From: UBA8941 sp963780545
GTDB taxonomy: Archaea > Thermoproteota > Bathyarchaeia > TCS64
Length of the DNA: 64,000 bases
Assembly (NCBI GenBank): GCA_963780545.1
Contig: CAWACK010000020.1
Coordinates: 124,001 to 188,000 of the forward strand
Direction: 5' to 3'
Part shown: positions 17,853-27,287 of the stretch, piece after piece
Layout: the number at the start of each line of letters is the position of its first letter
Position numbering within the stretch: position 1 is the stretch's first letter
Program-made: the position numbers and the translations under genes
The notes under the pieces: model-generated
What the model was told of the DNA's origin: nothing
Database searches by the model: none
What the model saw: only the letters and a program-made list of their open reading frames with translations

Positions 17853-18413
17853 TCAGAGAGTTTTTACCTCCACAGAATCGAAGCCCATCTTAGCGGCACC
17901 CTTATTGGTGGACGCGATCTTTACCGGAAACCTTTTATCGATTGCCTTATCGATGGACTCCAGTTTGAGGAGACCCGTCGCCTTTGTGAAGGCACCAAGC
18001 ATCACCGTGTTTGGAATGGGACGACCGATTACACGTTGGGCGATACCCGTAGCGTCGACGACAGCTATTTTACCCAGCTTGGCCTTGAAGAGCTTCGAGG
18101 CATCCTCCGCCTTTCTCGTTGTGTTGTAGATGACTGTGCCACCTGGGATGAGGCCGGTTGTAACATCCATGATCTCCGGCATGGGCGGGTCCAGCACAAT
18201 CAGGTATTTGGGGTAGTAAATCATGGACCGTGTCGCCTCCGACTCCTCGCCGATCTGGGCAAAGGCGAGGACTGGAGCACCACGGCGCGCTGAACCATAC
18301 ATTGGGAAGGCGCGGCAGAACTTTCCCTCGTAGGAGGCCGCAATTGCGATGAGCTCCCCTGCAGCGACGACGCCTTGGCCGCCCTGACCGTGGAGCCTTA
18401 TTTCTTCCACCAT
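17853..18413 (-). CDS. porC: 2-oxoacid:ferredoxin oxidoreductase gamma subunit
   Basis: The 186-residue protein shows the full gamma signature: IRLHGQGGQGVVAAGELIA, RAFPMYGSARRGAPV, and PNTVMLGAFTKATGL. It is the first gene of the operon and is divergent from the aminotransferase gene at 18580. The truncated gamma gene at 10723 is a paralogue of this kind. Confidence 0.93.
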   Translation of the reverse strand: MVEEIRLHGQGGQGVVAAGELIAIAASYEGKFCRAFPMYGSARRGAPVLAFAQIGEESEATRSMIYYPKYLIVLDPPMPEIMDVTTGLIPGGTVIYNTTRKAEDASKLFKAKLGKIAVVDATGIAQRVIGRPIPNTVMLGAFTKATGLLKLESIDKAIDKRFPVKIASTNKGAAKMGFDSVEVKTL

Positions 18414-18539
18414 CGTTTCAACCTCATTAACAAGAACGGGTCGATGGACGGGACGCGGCTAGGCTCAACGTCTCTCCCTTAACCATCCTCGACTCCATGA
18501 GACTTCGATTATATGGGTTAAAAGGTTTGTCTGAGTCCG

Positions 18540-18556
18540 AATATATTATAATTATT
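18540..18556 (+). promoter_or_regulatory. Probable TATA element for the aminotransferase gene
   Basis: The sequence AATATATTATAATTATT lies 24 to 40 bases upstream of the GTG at 18580. This is the distance expected for a short-leader or leaderless archaeal transcript. It sits in the 166-base divergent region shared with the Por operon. Confidence 0.45.
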
Positions 18557-18579
18557 CCTATAGGGATTTTTGGGAAGCC

Positions 18580-19837
18580 GTGCGGAGCATAAATGTAAAT
18601 AATGAGACCAACGTAGCCTCTTCGATTGCGTTGCTGGACTCTAAAAAGTTTTACTCGAAACTAGGTATGACCTTCGAAACCAGCCTCATGGATCAGATAC
18701 TCCTCCCTAAGCCGGGAGTCAAACTGATCAGATTCACTGGTGGCAGCTACGACATTCCGAGCCTACCCTCCGCTGAGGTGAAGAGAATCTTCGAGGAGGC
18801 CTCCCAGGACGATTGGGCGGAGATGCTCCAGTACGGCGGTACACACGGTATGCCTTCGTTGCTCAATGAGCTATCAAATTTCATGGCGGGTCATAAGATC
18901 AAGGCCGACCCCGCGGAGGAGATCATCGTCACGACGGGAAGCCAAGAGGCCATAGACCTCGTCACCCGCGTCTTCATAGACAAAGGAGACACGATCCTTG
19001 TCGGGGCACCGACCTATCTGCAGGCCCTCTCAGCCTTCAGGCAGATTTATCCTCGATTCGTCGACGTCCCCATTGACTCGGCGGGCATGAATGTCGATGC
19101 ACTCGAGGAGAAGCTGAAAAGGATCAAGGCCGCTGGTAAAAAGGCGAAGATGCTCTATGTTATTCCCAGCTTCCAGAACCCAGACAGCAGCCTCATGACT
19201 ATGGAACGGAGGAAGAGGGTGTTAGAACTTGCTGACCAGTACGACTTCATCATCTTCGAGGACAACCCTTACGGATACATCAGCTTCGAGGGGTCGATGC
19301 CTACGCCTCTAGCGGGGCTCGATAAGTCGGGTCGCGTCATGTATACTAGTACCTTCAGTAAGATGGTCAGCCCCGGGATGAGGATAGGTTGGATAACTGC
19401 TAATTCGGAGTTCACGAGTCACTTGGCGGGGGCGAAGGATAACATTAGCATCTGTAACGATGGCCTCGAGTCAGTACGCGGCTGCGGAGCTCTTCCGCCG
19501 AGGTGATGTCGAGAGGCAGATCCCGAAGGTGACGAAGGTATACAGGAAAAAGAGGGATGTGATGCTGGAGGCGATGGAGACGAGCTTCCCCAAGAAAGCG
19601 AAATGGGATGAGCCTAAGGGTGGTCTCTTCCTCTGGGTTAAGCTCCCGAAGACCCTCAGTACCGATGAGATCCTCTGGGACTCTGTTGCGAAAGGTGTAG
19701 CCTACGTTCCGGGCAGCCTTTTCTTCACGAAGCCGGTTCACAACTACATGCGCCTCAACTACAGTCTCCCGTCCGAGGACGATATAGTCACAGGCATACA
19801 AGTGCTAGGTAGGGTCCTCAAAGAGAAGCTAAAGTAG
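18580..19837 (+). pseudogene. Class I/II PLP-dependent aminotransferase interrupted by one frameshift
   Basis: The first frame (18580-19506) contains the N-terminal and catalytic parts of an LysN/AroH-like aminotransferase, with VTTGSQEAIDLV, PSFQNPDS, FEDNPYG and the PLP lysine in STFSKMVSPGMRIGW (K261). The C-terminal domain continues in another frame from about 19465 (SQYAAAELFRRG to RVLKEKLK at 19837). Removing one base near 19465-19470 restores a full-length protein of about 418 residues. It is either a recent pseudogene or a consensus error. Its position beside Por suggests it feeds 2-oxoacids from amino acids into that enzyme. Confidence 0.8.
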
Positions 19838-19960
19838 CATGCCAATGAGCTTTTTTGTTGATCTTTAGTATTTGTTTTATGCAGTTATATTTAGAATCGG
19901 GTTTTTCCCAACGGTTTTAGCTGGAAGAAGTGATAGAAGGGATTTTTCACTGTCCCTATC

Positions 19961-20374
19961 CTACTTTTTCTCTTCCTCGACATCGTACTTTGGTTCGAAA
20001 CTGCCCGACCATGGAAATGGGGTTGGAGTCGTTTTGTCGTATATATCCACAACGCTATTGCGTAGGGCGACATCTTTCTTTGTGAATGGCTTTCTCTCCC
20101 TCTGAAACAGTACAGCCCTCACCGGACTCAATCTGGCACCAAGGGTGTCGGCAGTGACGGTTACCTCCTCCCTCACGTCCCTGTAGAGGGATAATTCGTG
20201 GTTGTTCCTAGGGTTTGTCCTCTTGACAATTTTATACGTGTCACCGAGTTCGGAAACTAATTTATCGAGATCGAGGGGATTCCACCAGCGAAACCTCACA
20301 TAGTGATATGGTTCAGACAATCCGTACCACTGATAATCTGCGGGAAAGCGCTCGGTATAGAGTTGACGCTTCAT
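19961..20374 (-). CDS. Hypothetical protein, 137 residues
   Basis: I do not recognise the family. The sequence is rich in aromatic and charged residues, starts MKRQLYTERFPADYQWYG, and has a repeat-free alpha/beta look with an acidic-basic tail (KYDVEEEKK). No membrane segment, cysteine motif or nucleotide-binding motif is seen. It is divergent from the D-aminoacylase gene, with 47 bases between starts. The open frame of this length and its protein-like composition support a real gene. Confidence 0.6.
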   Translation of the reverse strand: MKRQLYTERFPADYQWYGLSEPYHYVRFRWWNPLDLDKLVSELGDTYKIVKRTNPRNNHELSLYRDVREEVTVTADTLGARLSPVRAVLFQRERKPFTKKDVALRNSVVDIYDKTTPTPFPWSGSFEPKYDVEEEKK

Positions 20375-20421
20375 TTGGCTTATACTAAACTCTTTATCGT
20401 TTTCAACCCAAACGTTAAGTC

Positions 20422-22011
20422 ATGACGAATTTGCGGTTCGACATCCTGTTTGAGGGCGGGCGTGTAGTTGACGGGTCTGGAAACACCTGGTTCAGGGCCG
20501 ACTTAGGAGTCGTCGGTGACCGGATCGAGGCCATTGGCGACCTGAAAGGTGCAAAGGCGGAGAGGAAGATAAATGCGAAGGGAAATGTAGTGGCCCCAGG
20601 CTTCATGGACATCCACAGCCACTCAGATATCCCCCTACTCGTCAACCCGAGGGTTGAGTCGAAAGTCTACCAGGGAATTACAGTTGAGGTCGTCGGTAAC
20701 TGTGGCATCTCCGCCGCACCCATGAACAAGGCTTTGAGAGCCTACCGCGACAAGTATGCTCGTGTTAGCGTCCCTGAGGACTTCGAATACGACTGGGTCT
20801 CTATGAGGGACTACTTCGACCGCATCGACAGAAAGGGGGTCTCATTCAATGTCGCCTCCTGGGTAGGCCATGGCACCGTTCGCCAAAACATAATGGGCTA
20901 TGATGACAGGGAACCAACCGATAACGAACTCCGGAAGATGAAGAGGCTGGTGGATGAGGCTATGACCGATGGTACCTATGGAATAAGCACCGGCCTCATC
21001 TACCCGCCCAGTGTATATGGGAAAACCCCTGAGATCATAGAACTCGCCAGAGTCTCCGCGAAGCATGGTGGAATCTATGCGAGCCACATCAGGGGCGAGG
21101 AGTGGGACTCGCTCCTTCCAGCCGTGGAGGAAGCCATAGAGATTGGTGAAAAAGCGGGTCTCCCCGTCCAGATCGCTCACTTCAAGGCCAACGGCAGGAA
21201 GGCATGGGGAATGGTAAAGGAGTCTCTGAGTCTCGTGGAGAAGGCCCGAGCGAGGGGAGTGGATGTTACCTTCGACCAGTATCCCTACGTCGCCTCGAGC
21301 ACCGGTTTGGCGGCGATCCTCCCCCACTGGGTCCACGAGGGTGGCCCCGAGAAGATGATGGAACGTCTACGCGACCCCAAACTCCGCAAGAGAATGGAGA
21401 AGGAGCAGCGCATAGAGCGCGACTGGGACGGGATCCTCGTTGTCTTCGCTAAGAACAACCCGAAATACAACGGCAAGACCATCGCCGAGATCGCGAAGGG
21501 GCAGGGGAAGAAGCCTCACGATGCTGCTTGTGATCTACTAATAGAAGAGAACACTCAAGTCCCGTGCGTTATGTTCGGAATGACCGAAGAGGATGTCAAA
21601 TACATCATGAAGAGTCCCATCGGAATGATCGGGAGCGACGGCACCGCGATCAGCCCTAAGGGCGTACTCGGCAGGGGAAAGCCGCATCCCAGATACTATG
21701 GCACATTCCCCAGAGTTCTCGGCCACTATGCTCGCGAGGAGAAGGTCATCAGTATTGAGGAGGCGGTCCGGAAGATGACTTCGGCGCCCGCACAGCGCCT
21801 CGGTCTCAAGGATAGAGGCCTCCTGCGCGAGGGTTACAAGGCGGATATCGTCGTCTTCAACCCAGAGACAGTCAAGGACGAGGCCACCTTCACTGATCCC
21901 CATCGGTTCCCCACTGGCATACCCTACGTTATCTGCAATGGAGTATTCACCATCGACAAGGGTAAGCACACCGGGAAACTTCCGGGAAAGACCCTGAGGA
22001 AGCGGGTCTAA
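20422..22011 (+). CDS. N-acyl-D-amino-acid deacylase (D-aminoacylase) family amidohydrolase
   Basis: The 529-residue protein has the amidohydrolase metal-site motif GFMDIHSHSD, the D-aminoacylase signature VVGNCGISAAP, the HIRGE segment, AHFKA, and IGSDGTAI near the C-terminus. The enzyme removes acyl groups from N-acyl-D-amino acids, so it would serve scavenging of D-amino acids from cell-wall debris. Start ATG at 20422. It is followed by an unrelated sugar and nucleotide pair on the same strand. Confidence 0.9.
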   Translation: MTNLRFDILFEGGRVVDGSGNTWFRADLGVVGDRIEAIGDLKGAKAERKINAKGNVVAPGFMDIHSHSDIPLLVNPRVESKVYQGITVEVVGNCGISAAPMNKALRAYRDKYARVSVPEDFEYDWVSMRDYFDRIDRKGVSFNVASWVGHGTVRQNIMGYDDREPTDNELRKMKRLVDEAMTDGTYGISTGLIYPPSVYGKTPEIIELARVSAKHGGIYASHIRGEEWDSLLPAVEEAIEIGEKAGLPVQIAHFKANGRKAWGMVKESLSLVEKARARGVDVTFDQYPYVASSTGLAAILPHWVHEGGPEKMMERLRDPKLRKRMEKEQRIERDWDGILVVFAKNNPKYNGKTIAEIAKGQGKKPHDAACDLLIEENTQVPCVMFGMTEEDVKYIMKSPIGMIGSDGTAISPKGVLGRGKPHPRYYGTFPRVLGHYAREEKVISIEEAVRKMTSAPAQRLGLKDRGLLREGYKADIVVFNPETVKDEATFTDPHRFPTGIPYVICNGVFTIDKGKHTGKLPGKTLRKRV

Positions 22012-22095
22012 ACCTATTAAGCTCTGAAACTCGTCTTGAATCATCTTATTAGCTGATACACAATATTCGACGTATTACTATCCACGGTGGGTTAG

Positions 22096-23121
22096 TTGTC
22101 TGGCGAGAAAATCGGGTTCGATGACCGACTCCTCGGTAAGATACACGGATGCCTCGCCGGTGTAGCGGTTGGCGACGCTTTCGGCATGCCTATGGCGGGA
22201 TACACGTCAGCGGAGGTCAGGAGACGATACGGGAGGGTTGAGACGCTCCTCAAACCTGTCCCCGACCATCCACTACATGGCAGCCTCCCAAGGGGATCGA
22301 TAACCGATGACACACAACTCACCATGGCGATTGTAGATATGATCCTCAGAGATGGAAAGCTTTCCAGGAAGGGGATGGCGGACCGAATTGTAAAGTGGGT
22401 GACAGATAATCGACTTCTTGAGACCAGGATACTCGGCCCCAGCACGATACGCGCCGTCCAAGCTCTCATGGCGGGGGAGGATCCCACAGACACTGGGAGA
22501 CAGGGTACAACCGACGGGGGAGCCATGAAGATCGCCCCAGTAGGCATAATCAACGTTTCTAACCCCATGGCCAAGCTCCTAGACGACGTCGAAGAGGTAT
22601 GCATGCCCACCCACTACACAGGTGTAGCCATCGCAGCCTCAGCTGCGGTCGCCGCCGCCGTAGCTGAGGGCCTCAGACTTTCATCCACAATAGCCTCCGT
22701 TCTGAGAAGAGCAAAGCTAGCAGCTAAACTTGGCGAGGGGCGCGGAGCCCAACTCGCCTACCCCTCGGTCGAGAAGAGGATCAAGCTCGCTATCAAGCTT
22801 ACGCGGAACAAAGAGCCCGAAAAGGTTGGGGAGATCCTCTACACCAACATCGGAGCCGACATAGCCAGCGCTGACGCGATTCCAACCGCATTCGGCCTCT
22901 TCGCCGCTGCGGAAGGCAACCCCATGACCACTATCAGGCTCACAGCTAACATGGGTGGAGACACCGATACCATAGGCGCCATCGCTGGGGGGATTGCCGG
23001 TGCATTCAGTGGCATCAAAGCATTCCCACGGGACATAGTTGACTATGTCGACAATACAAATAGCCTCCACCTCATGGAAAAAGCAGAAGATCTAATGATG
23101 TTCGCGGAGGTGTACCGATGA
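22096..23121 (+). CDS. ADP-ribosylglycohydrolase family protein
   Basis: The 341-residue protein carries the two metal-binding signatures of the family: ITDDTQLTMA near 70-80 and GGDTDTIGAIAGG near the C-terminus. It also has the N-terminal GCLAGVAVGDAFGMP. Family members split ADP-ribose or related N-glycosidic bonds. The start is TTG at 22096 preceded by GGTGGG. It overlaps the following kinase gene by four bases (ATGA), so the two are translationally coupled. A joint role, where the hydrolase frees a sugar that the kinase phosphorylates, is a reasonable inference. Confidence 0.9.
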   Translation: MSGEKIGFDDRLLGKIHGCLAGVAVGDAFGMPMAGYTSAEVRRRYGRVETLLKPVPDHPLHGSLPRGSITDDTQLTMAIVDMILRDGKLSRKGMADRIVKWVTDNRLLETRILGPSTIRAVQALMAGEDPTDTGRQGTTDGGAMKIAPVGIINVSNPMAKLLDDVEEVCMPTHYTGVAIAASAAVAAAVAEGLRLSSTIASVLRRAKLAAKLGEGRGAQLAYPSVEKRIKLAIKLTRNKEPEKVGEILYTNIGADIASADAIPTAFGLFAAAEGNPMTTIRLTANMGGDTDTIGAIAGGIAGAFSGIKAFPRDIVDYVDNTNSLHLMEKAEDLMMFAEVYR

Positions 23122-24071
23122 CCCTCGATGTCGTCACTGTTGGAGACTCAGTCGTCGACATCATCATTCCCGTGCCAAGGTTTCCACGGGGGAACGAGGA
23201 CTCAGTGCGCAGCAAGGGCATGGAGAGGCACCTCGGTGGTTCCAGCAACTTCCTCATCACTGCGAGCCGTCTAGGTCTTAGAGCGGGGGTTGTGGACTGC
23301 ATCGGAGACAACGATAACGGTGCATTATACCGGAGAGGTCTCGAGTCTGAAGGAGTCGACACATCTCAGTTGAAAATCAGGAGAGGTCACCCAACATCGG
23401 CATGTCTAGTCTTACTCACCCCTAAGGGTACGCATGGTTACGTCGGCTTCGAAGGTGCCTCCGAGCTGCTTAAAGTAGCGGACCTCGACGAAGGTTACCT
23501 CGCTGGTTCACGCTCTTTCTTCGGCTCCGGCTACTCTTTGGTTAAGGAGCCAATTAGAGAAGCTGCGGGTAAGGCTATGAGGGTCGCCTCGAATGCGGGG
23601 GCCCGTGTATTCTTCGATACAAGTCCCTACGCAGATAAAATCCCGAAGGAGTCGCTCCTGGAGGCGATCGCGCTTACCGATGTTCTCATCCTCAATGAGA
23701 GGGAGATGCGCCTCACAGCTCACTCGCTTGGAGTACCCGAGGACCCCGATAGCCTCCTCCGACTAGGTCCGGCACAGGTCGTCTTGAAACGTGGGGCCGA
23801 CGGTTGCTCGGTGTACCTGTCTTCTGGTGCCGAGCACTTTTCCGGTTTCTCAGTTGAGGTTGTAGACACTACCGGTGCGGGGGACTCCTTCAACGCAGCC
23901 TTCGTTTACGGTACTATGCAAGGGTGGCCACTTAGGGAGACAGCGATAATGGCTAATGCAGTAGGTGCAGTCAAGGTAACCAAGTTAGCCACCGGGAAGA
24001 ATGTGCCGACCATCGACGAAATTAAAAGGTTCCTTAATAAAAAGGGGATCGATCTGACCGAGAGTTTATAA
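23118..24071 (+). CDS. PfkB family carbohydrate/nucleoside kinase
   Basis: The 317-residue ribokinase-type protein has the N-terminal GGSSNFLITASRLG segment and the catalytic VVDTTGAGDSFNAAF motif, whose aspartate is the base. It overlaps the ADP-ribosylglycohydrolase gene by ATGA. This supports phosphorylation of ribose or a nucleoside released by that enzyme. The exact sugar cannot be assigned. Confidence 0.9.
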   Translation: MTLDVVTVGDSVVDIIIPVPRFPRGNEDSVRSKGMERHLGGSSNFLITASRLGLRAGVVDCIGDNDNGALYRRGLESEGVDTSQLKIRRGHPTSACLVLLTPKGTHGYVGFEGASELLKVADLDEGYLAGSRSFFGSGYSLVKEPIREAAGKAMRVASNAGARVFFDTSPYADKIPKESLLEAIALTDVLILNEREMRLTAHSLGVPEDPDSLLRLGPAQVVLKRGADGCSVYLSSGAEHFSGFSVEVVDTTGAGDSFNAAFVYGTMQGWPLRETAIMANAVGAVKVTKLATGKNVPTIDEIKRFLNKKGIDLTESL

Positions 24072-24082
24072 GATCACTAAAC

Positions 24083-25198
24083 TCAGCTTCTGAATTTCAT
24101 CTTATCCTGAATTGTCCTAGCGAAGTCTCCACGTGTAATGATCCCAACAAGCTTATCACCATCTAAGACAGGGAGCCTACCAATATTCCCCTTGGACATC
24201 CTGATCAACGCATCCAAAGCATTGTCTCCAGGTTTCGCGGTCAGTAAAAACTTCGCTGGCTTCATCACGTCGTCCACCCGTTTCTCGTCCAAGCGTTCAG
24301 TAGGTATCTTGCGAATATCTTCTTCGGTTATTATTCCTACGAGTTCACCGTTCTTTACTACCGGGAAACCGTTGTGCTTGTAGGACTTGAAGGCGTAGTC
24401 TATGACCTGCTGGATCGAGAGATCCGGTTCGACTGTTTTCACATCCTTTGACATGATATCGCCAACAGTCACACCGGCTAGTGCATGACTAACACGAGTT
24501 TCGTTCATGCTTGCTGTTGCGCTATTTGAGATGAAGAGACCGATTAAGAGCAGCCATAGGCCATCGAGGCCGGCGTAGAGTAGGGTGTCGAGGAAGCCCA
24601 AGGCGATGAAACCGAAGCTGATTATTCTGGAAATATTAGTCACGATTCGGGTCGCCGGGAGAATGTCTTTCTTTCTCCCCCAGACGAAAGCGCGAAGGAT
24701 CCTCCCGCCATCCATGGGAAAGGCGGGTATGAGGTTGAAGGCAGCGAGGAGGAGGTTGATGTATGAGGAATATTGGAAGACTGCGATAGCCCCGACTGGG
24801 AGCCAATTACCGCCGAGCTGCCAGAGGAAATAGAAGATTACGCCGATTAGGACGCTAGTTAAGGGTCCCGCAGCCGCCATACGTAGCTCCGCATCGGGCG
24901 TGTGTGCCTCCTCCGCTGTCTCTGATACGCCACCAAGGAAGTAGAGGGTAATGCTTGTTACAGAGATCTTGTACCTCTGTGCCACGAGAGAGTGGGCAAT
25001 CTCGTGGAGAAGCACAGAGATGAAAAGTGTCGCGGCCGCGATTACACCTATGCTCCAGTAGAAGATCACGTTTTGTCCAGGATAGCCGTTGGGGAGATAG
25101 CCTACTGCTAGGGACCACGCAACTAGGACGAAGATCAGGAACCAGGAGAAGTGAAGACGTATCTCTATGCCGGAGACCCTACCGACTTTCAACGACAA
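24083..25198 (-). CDS. Site-2 protease family (M50) metalloprotease with CBS domains
   Basis: The 371-residue membrane protein has several hydrophobic segments in residues 1-230, the zinc site H65-E66-X2-H69 (HEIAHS) and the second motif NLIPAFPMDGGR. Residues from about 245 hold two CBS modules (VGDIMSKDVKTV, VDDVMKPAKFLL) ending GIITRGDFARTI, which may sense adenine nucleotides. Such proteases cut substrates within the membrane. It is convergent with the PfkB gene, 11 bases away. Confidence 0.93.
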   Translation of the reverse strand: MSLKVGRVSGIEIRLHFSWFLIFVLVAWSLAVGYLPNGYPGQNVIFYWSIGVIAAATLFISVLLHEIAHSLVAQRYKISVTSITLYFLGGVSETAEEAHTPDAELRMAAAGPLTSVLIGVIFYFLWQLGGNWLPVGAIAVFQYSSYINLLLAAFNLIPAFPMDGGRILRAFVWGRKKDILPATRIVTNISRIISFGFIALGFLDTLLYAGLDGLWLLLIGLFISNSATASMNETRVSHALAGVTVGDIMSKDVKTVEPDLSIQQVIDYAFKSYKHNGFPVVKNGELVGIITEEDIRKIPTERLDEKRVDDVMKPAKFLLTAKPGDNALDALIRMSKGNIGRLPVLDGDKLVGIITRGDFARTIQDKMKFRS

Positions 25199-25359
25199 CT
25201 AGATCATCAAACCTCGATGAATCCCACTCTAAATAATCTTCCTCTCATCAATAAAAGTGTCCACAGTTGAGACATGCATAGAGACACCTTGTACAATTGA
25301 AATGCGGGTAGACTCATAGGCCTTAAACATAGAGTAGGTCAATAGTATCCTGATCTTTA

Positions 25360-25734
25360 TTGGTCAACGTTGTGAAGCGCAAAGACGCGTCCAAGCTGGA
25401 GACGGTGAAGGGCCGCCACGGTGAGATCCTTATGGCTGGCGAGAAGTGCATGATGATGATCAACACCATCGATCCCGGGCTACCGACACCGCCCCATAGC
25501 CATCCCCATGAGCAGATAGGTTTCCTACAGGATGGTGAGGGAGACCTCGTCATTGGAGACGAGAAGATACACATCAAGTCTCAATGCACGTTCATTGCAC
25601 CAAGTGGCGTCCCTCACAACTTCGACGCCACCGGAGATAAACCAGCGGTGCTTATAGAGTGCTTCGCCCCACCCAGAGAAGACTACCTGGAGAGGGTTAA
25701 GAAAGAAAACAAGAAGAAGTACGGTTCTACCTAA
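25360..25734 (+). CDS. Small cupin-domain protein
   Basis: This is a single cupin barrel of 124 residues. The metal ligands are in HSHPHEQIGFLQDGEG and the second motif is PSGVPHNFDA. The start is TTG at 25360 or GTG at 25372. It overlaps the 3' end of the convergent Lrp gene by eight bases. The function is unknown; small cupins may be isomerases, dioxygenases or sensors. Confidence 0.85.
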   Translation: MVNVVKRKDASKLETVKGRHGEILMAGEKCMMMINTIDPGLPTPPHSHPHEQIGFLQDGEGDLVIGDEKIHIKSQCTFIAPSGVPHNFDATGDKPAVLIECFAPPREDYLERVKKENKKKYGST

Positions 25735-26185
25735 GATTATCGAGCATCCGGAAATCTTCCTTCACGGTATTGAGAACGACGTGAGTGTTCGTCCTCTCGA
25801 TGTCCGGCATGCTCAGGAGTTGCTTCGGGAACTCACTTAACTCCTGCCTGTTTTTGAACTTCGCCACAACCATACTGTCGATCTCTCCGGTGATATCGTA
25901 GACGCCGCATACGTAGGGGAGCTTACTAATCGTCTTCTGGACCTCGATCAGTTTGCCTCTAGCGACAGTAATCTCTATTATGACGGTGAGCTCATAGCCG
26001 AGCCTCTCCCAATCGACCATAACTGTGTAATCCTTGACGACCCCTGCCGACTCGAGGCGGCTAATATGGTTGATCACCGTCGCAGTCGAGACGCCTATCG
26101 CCTTCGCCAGCTCCCTCTGGCTCCTCTTCGAGTCCTTGAGAAGCTCCTTCAGGAGCTTCTTATCGATCTCATCAAGTGCAAACAT
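25727..26185 (-). CDS. Lrp/AsnC family transcriptional regulator (lrp2)
   Basis: The 152-residue protein has an N-terminal helix-turn-helix (SQRELAKAIGVSTATVINHI) and a C-terminal RAM domain (GVYDITGEIDSMVVAKF). Before the ATG are GGTGA and a TATA-like GTTTATTTAAAC at about 26203-26213. Just upstream of that is CTATACA-CA-TGTATAT, which matches the arms of a perfect palindrome in front of glnA. The regulator therefore probably controls itself, the divergent DMT transporter and glutamine synthetase. Confidence 0.93.
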   Translation of the reverse strand: MFALDEIDKKLLKELLKDSKRSQRELAKAIGVSTATVINHISRLESAGVVKDYTVMVDWERLGYELTVIIEITVARGKLIEVQKTISKLPYVCGVYDITGEIDSMVVAKFKNRQELSEFPKQLLSMPDIERTNTHVVLNTVKEDFRMLDNLR

Positions 26186-26218
26186 TTCAGGGTCACCTTT
26201 CAGTTTAAATAAACTTAT

Positions 26219-26235
26219 CTATACACATGTATATG
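26219..26235. promoter_or_regulatory. Shared operator between lrp2 and the DMT transporter
   Basis: CTATACA-CA-TGTATATG lies between the two divergent genes, next to the TATA boxes of both (about 26203-26213 on the minus strand, 26249-26263 on the plus strand). The arms TATACA and TGTATA with a two-base spacer are the same as in the glnA operator at 27218-27241. Binding by the adjacent Lrp protein is inferred. Confidence 0.6.
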
Positions 26236-26302
26236 AAATTTGCCATAAGTTTAATATATGTAGAGAGCTGAGCCTGATTTCATTAACTCGCGAGGTATCT
26301 GG

Positions 26303-27193
26303 ATGTCGAACGAGAAGGGATATGGAACCGAGGCAGCGGTCTTAGTTGCGATCATCTGGGGTCTCAGCTTCGTGGCGGCTAGCATAGTCCTGACAACCTT
26401 ATCGCCTGTCATTCTAGCGACTGTCAGGTTCATCATAGCCTCGGCGATCTATTTACCCGTCATCGTCTGGGAGTATAGGAAAGGCCACAAGCCCACCCTC
26501 CAGGATATGAAGGAGTTAGCTCTCTTCGGTTTCCTTAGTATAAGCATCTACTTCTGGCTGCAATACACGGGTGTACAATACGCTGGAGCTGGCGTCTCGG
26601 CGGTGCTGGTAACCGGGTTGATACCCGTTCTCACAGGGCTCTCCGGAACCGCCCTGCTTAAGGAGAAGTTCAACCTCAAGAAGGGGTTCGGAATAACTCT
26701 GGGCCTCATAGGAGTAGCCCTTATCGCCCTACCCAAACTACTCGTTAGTAACGTTGACTGGCTCTTCTTCGTCGGCGTTGCCTGCCTCCTCGGGGATGCT
26801 GTCTGCTGGAGCCTGTACTCGACACTCAGTCGGAGACTAATGAAGAGGATAGGGAAACCACTAATGGTCACAGCGTATACGACGGTTTGGGGGATGCTTT
26901 TTCTCCTCCCCATGAGTCTCACCTCGAACTGGGGAGCCATAACCGCTCTCACGTCTAATCAGTGGTGGAGCATACTTTATCTCGCAGTCATCTGCAGCAG
27001 CTGCGGTTACCTACTCTGGAGCTACGCTCTCAGCAAAACCGAAGCGGTCAAGGCCACGGTCTGGCTCTACCTTGAACCCGTTTCCGCATTCATAGGCTCA
27101 TTTGCCCTCTTTGGCCTAATCCCCGCGCCTCTCACGATCCTAGGCGGCGCTGCCATTCTAGTGGGCGCTCTGCTCACTAGCCTCTCCAAGTAG
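26303..27193 (+). CDS. EamA/DMT superfamily transporter
   Basis: The 296-residue protein has ten predicted membrane helices in two EamA halves. The first begins AAVLVAIIWGLSFVAAS and the second starts near DWLFFVGVACLLGDAVCWSL. Family members move amino acids or other small metabolites. It is divergent from lrp2 and shares the CTATACA-type operator, which fits an amino-acid exporter or importer under Lrp control. The substrate is unknown. Confidence 0.9.
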   Translation: MSNEKGYGTEAAVLVAIIWGLSFVAASIVLTTLSPVILATVRFIIASAIYLPVIVWEYRKGHKPTLQDMKELALFGFLSISIYFWLQYTGVQYAGAGVSAVLVTGLIPVLTGLSGTALLKEKFNLKKGFGITLGLIGVALIALPKLLVSNVDWLFFVGVACLLGDAVCWSLYSTLSRRLMKRIGKPLMVTAYTTVWGMLFLLPMSLTSNWGAITALTSNQWWSILYLAVICSSCGYLLWSYALSKTEAVKATVWLYLEPVSAFIGSFALFGLIPAPLTILGGAAILVGALLTSLSK

Positions 27194-27217
27194 CAGCTCA
27201 TTACAGATTAATACTTA

Positions 27218-27241
27218 TTTACTATACATATGTATAGTAAA
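27218..27241. promoter_or_regulatory. Perfect 24-base palindromic operator upstream of glnA
   Basis: The left arm TTTACTATACAT is followed by its exact complement, giving a 24-base perfect palindrome centred at 27229/27230. It ends 11 bases before the TATA element ATATATATTT at 27253-27262. The same CTATACA-N2-TGTATA core occurs in the lrp2/transporter promoter. A dimeric Lrp-type regulator is the likely ligand. Confidence 0.65.
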
Positions 27242-27287
27242 ATTGGGATAACATATATATTTAACTTCGATGATACCCATGTTTATT

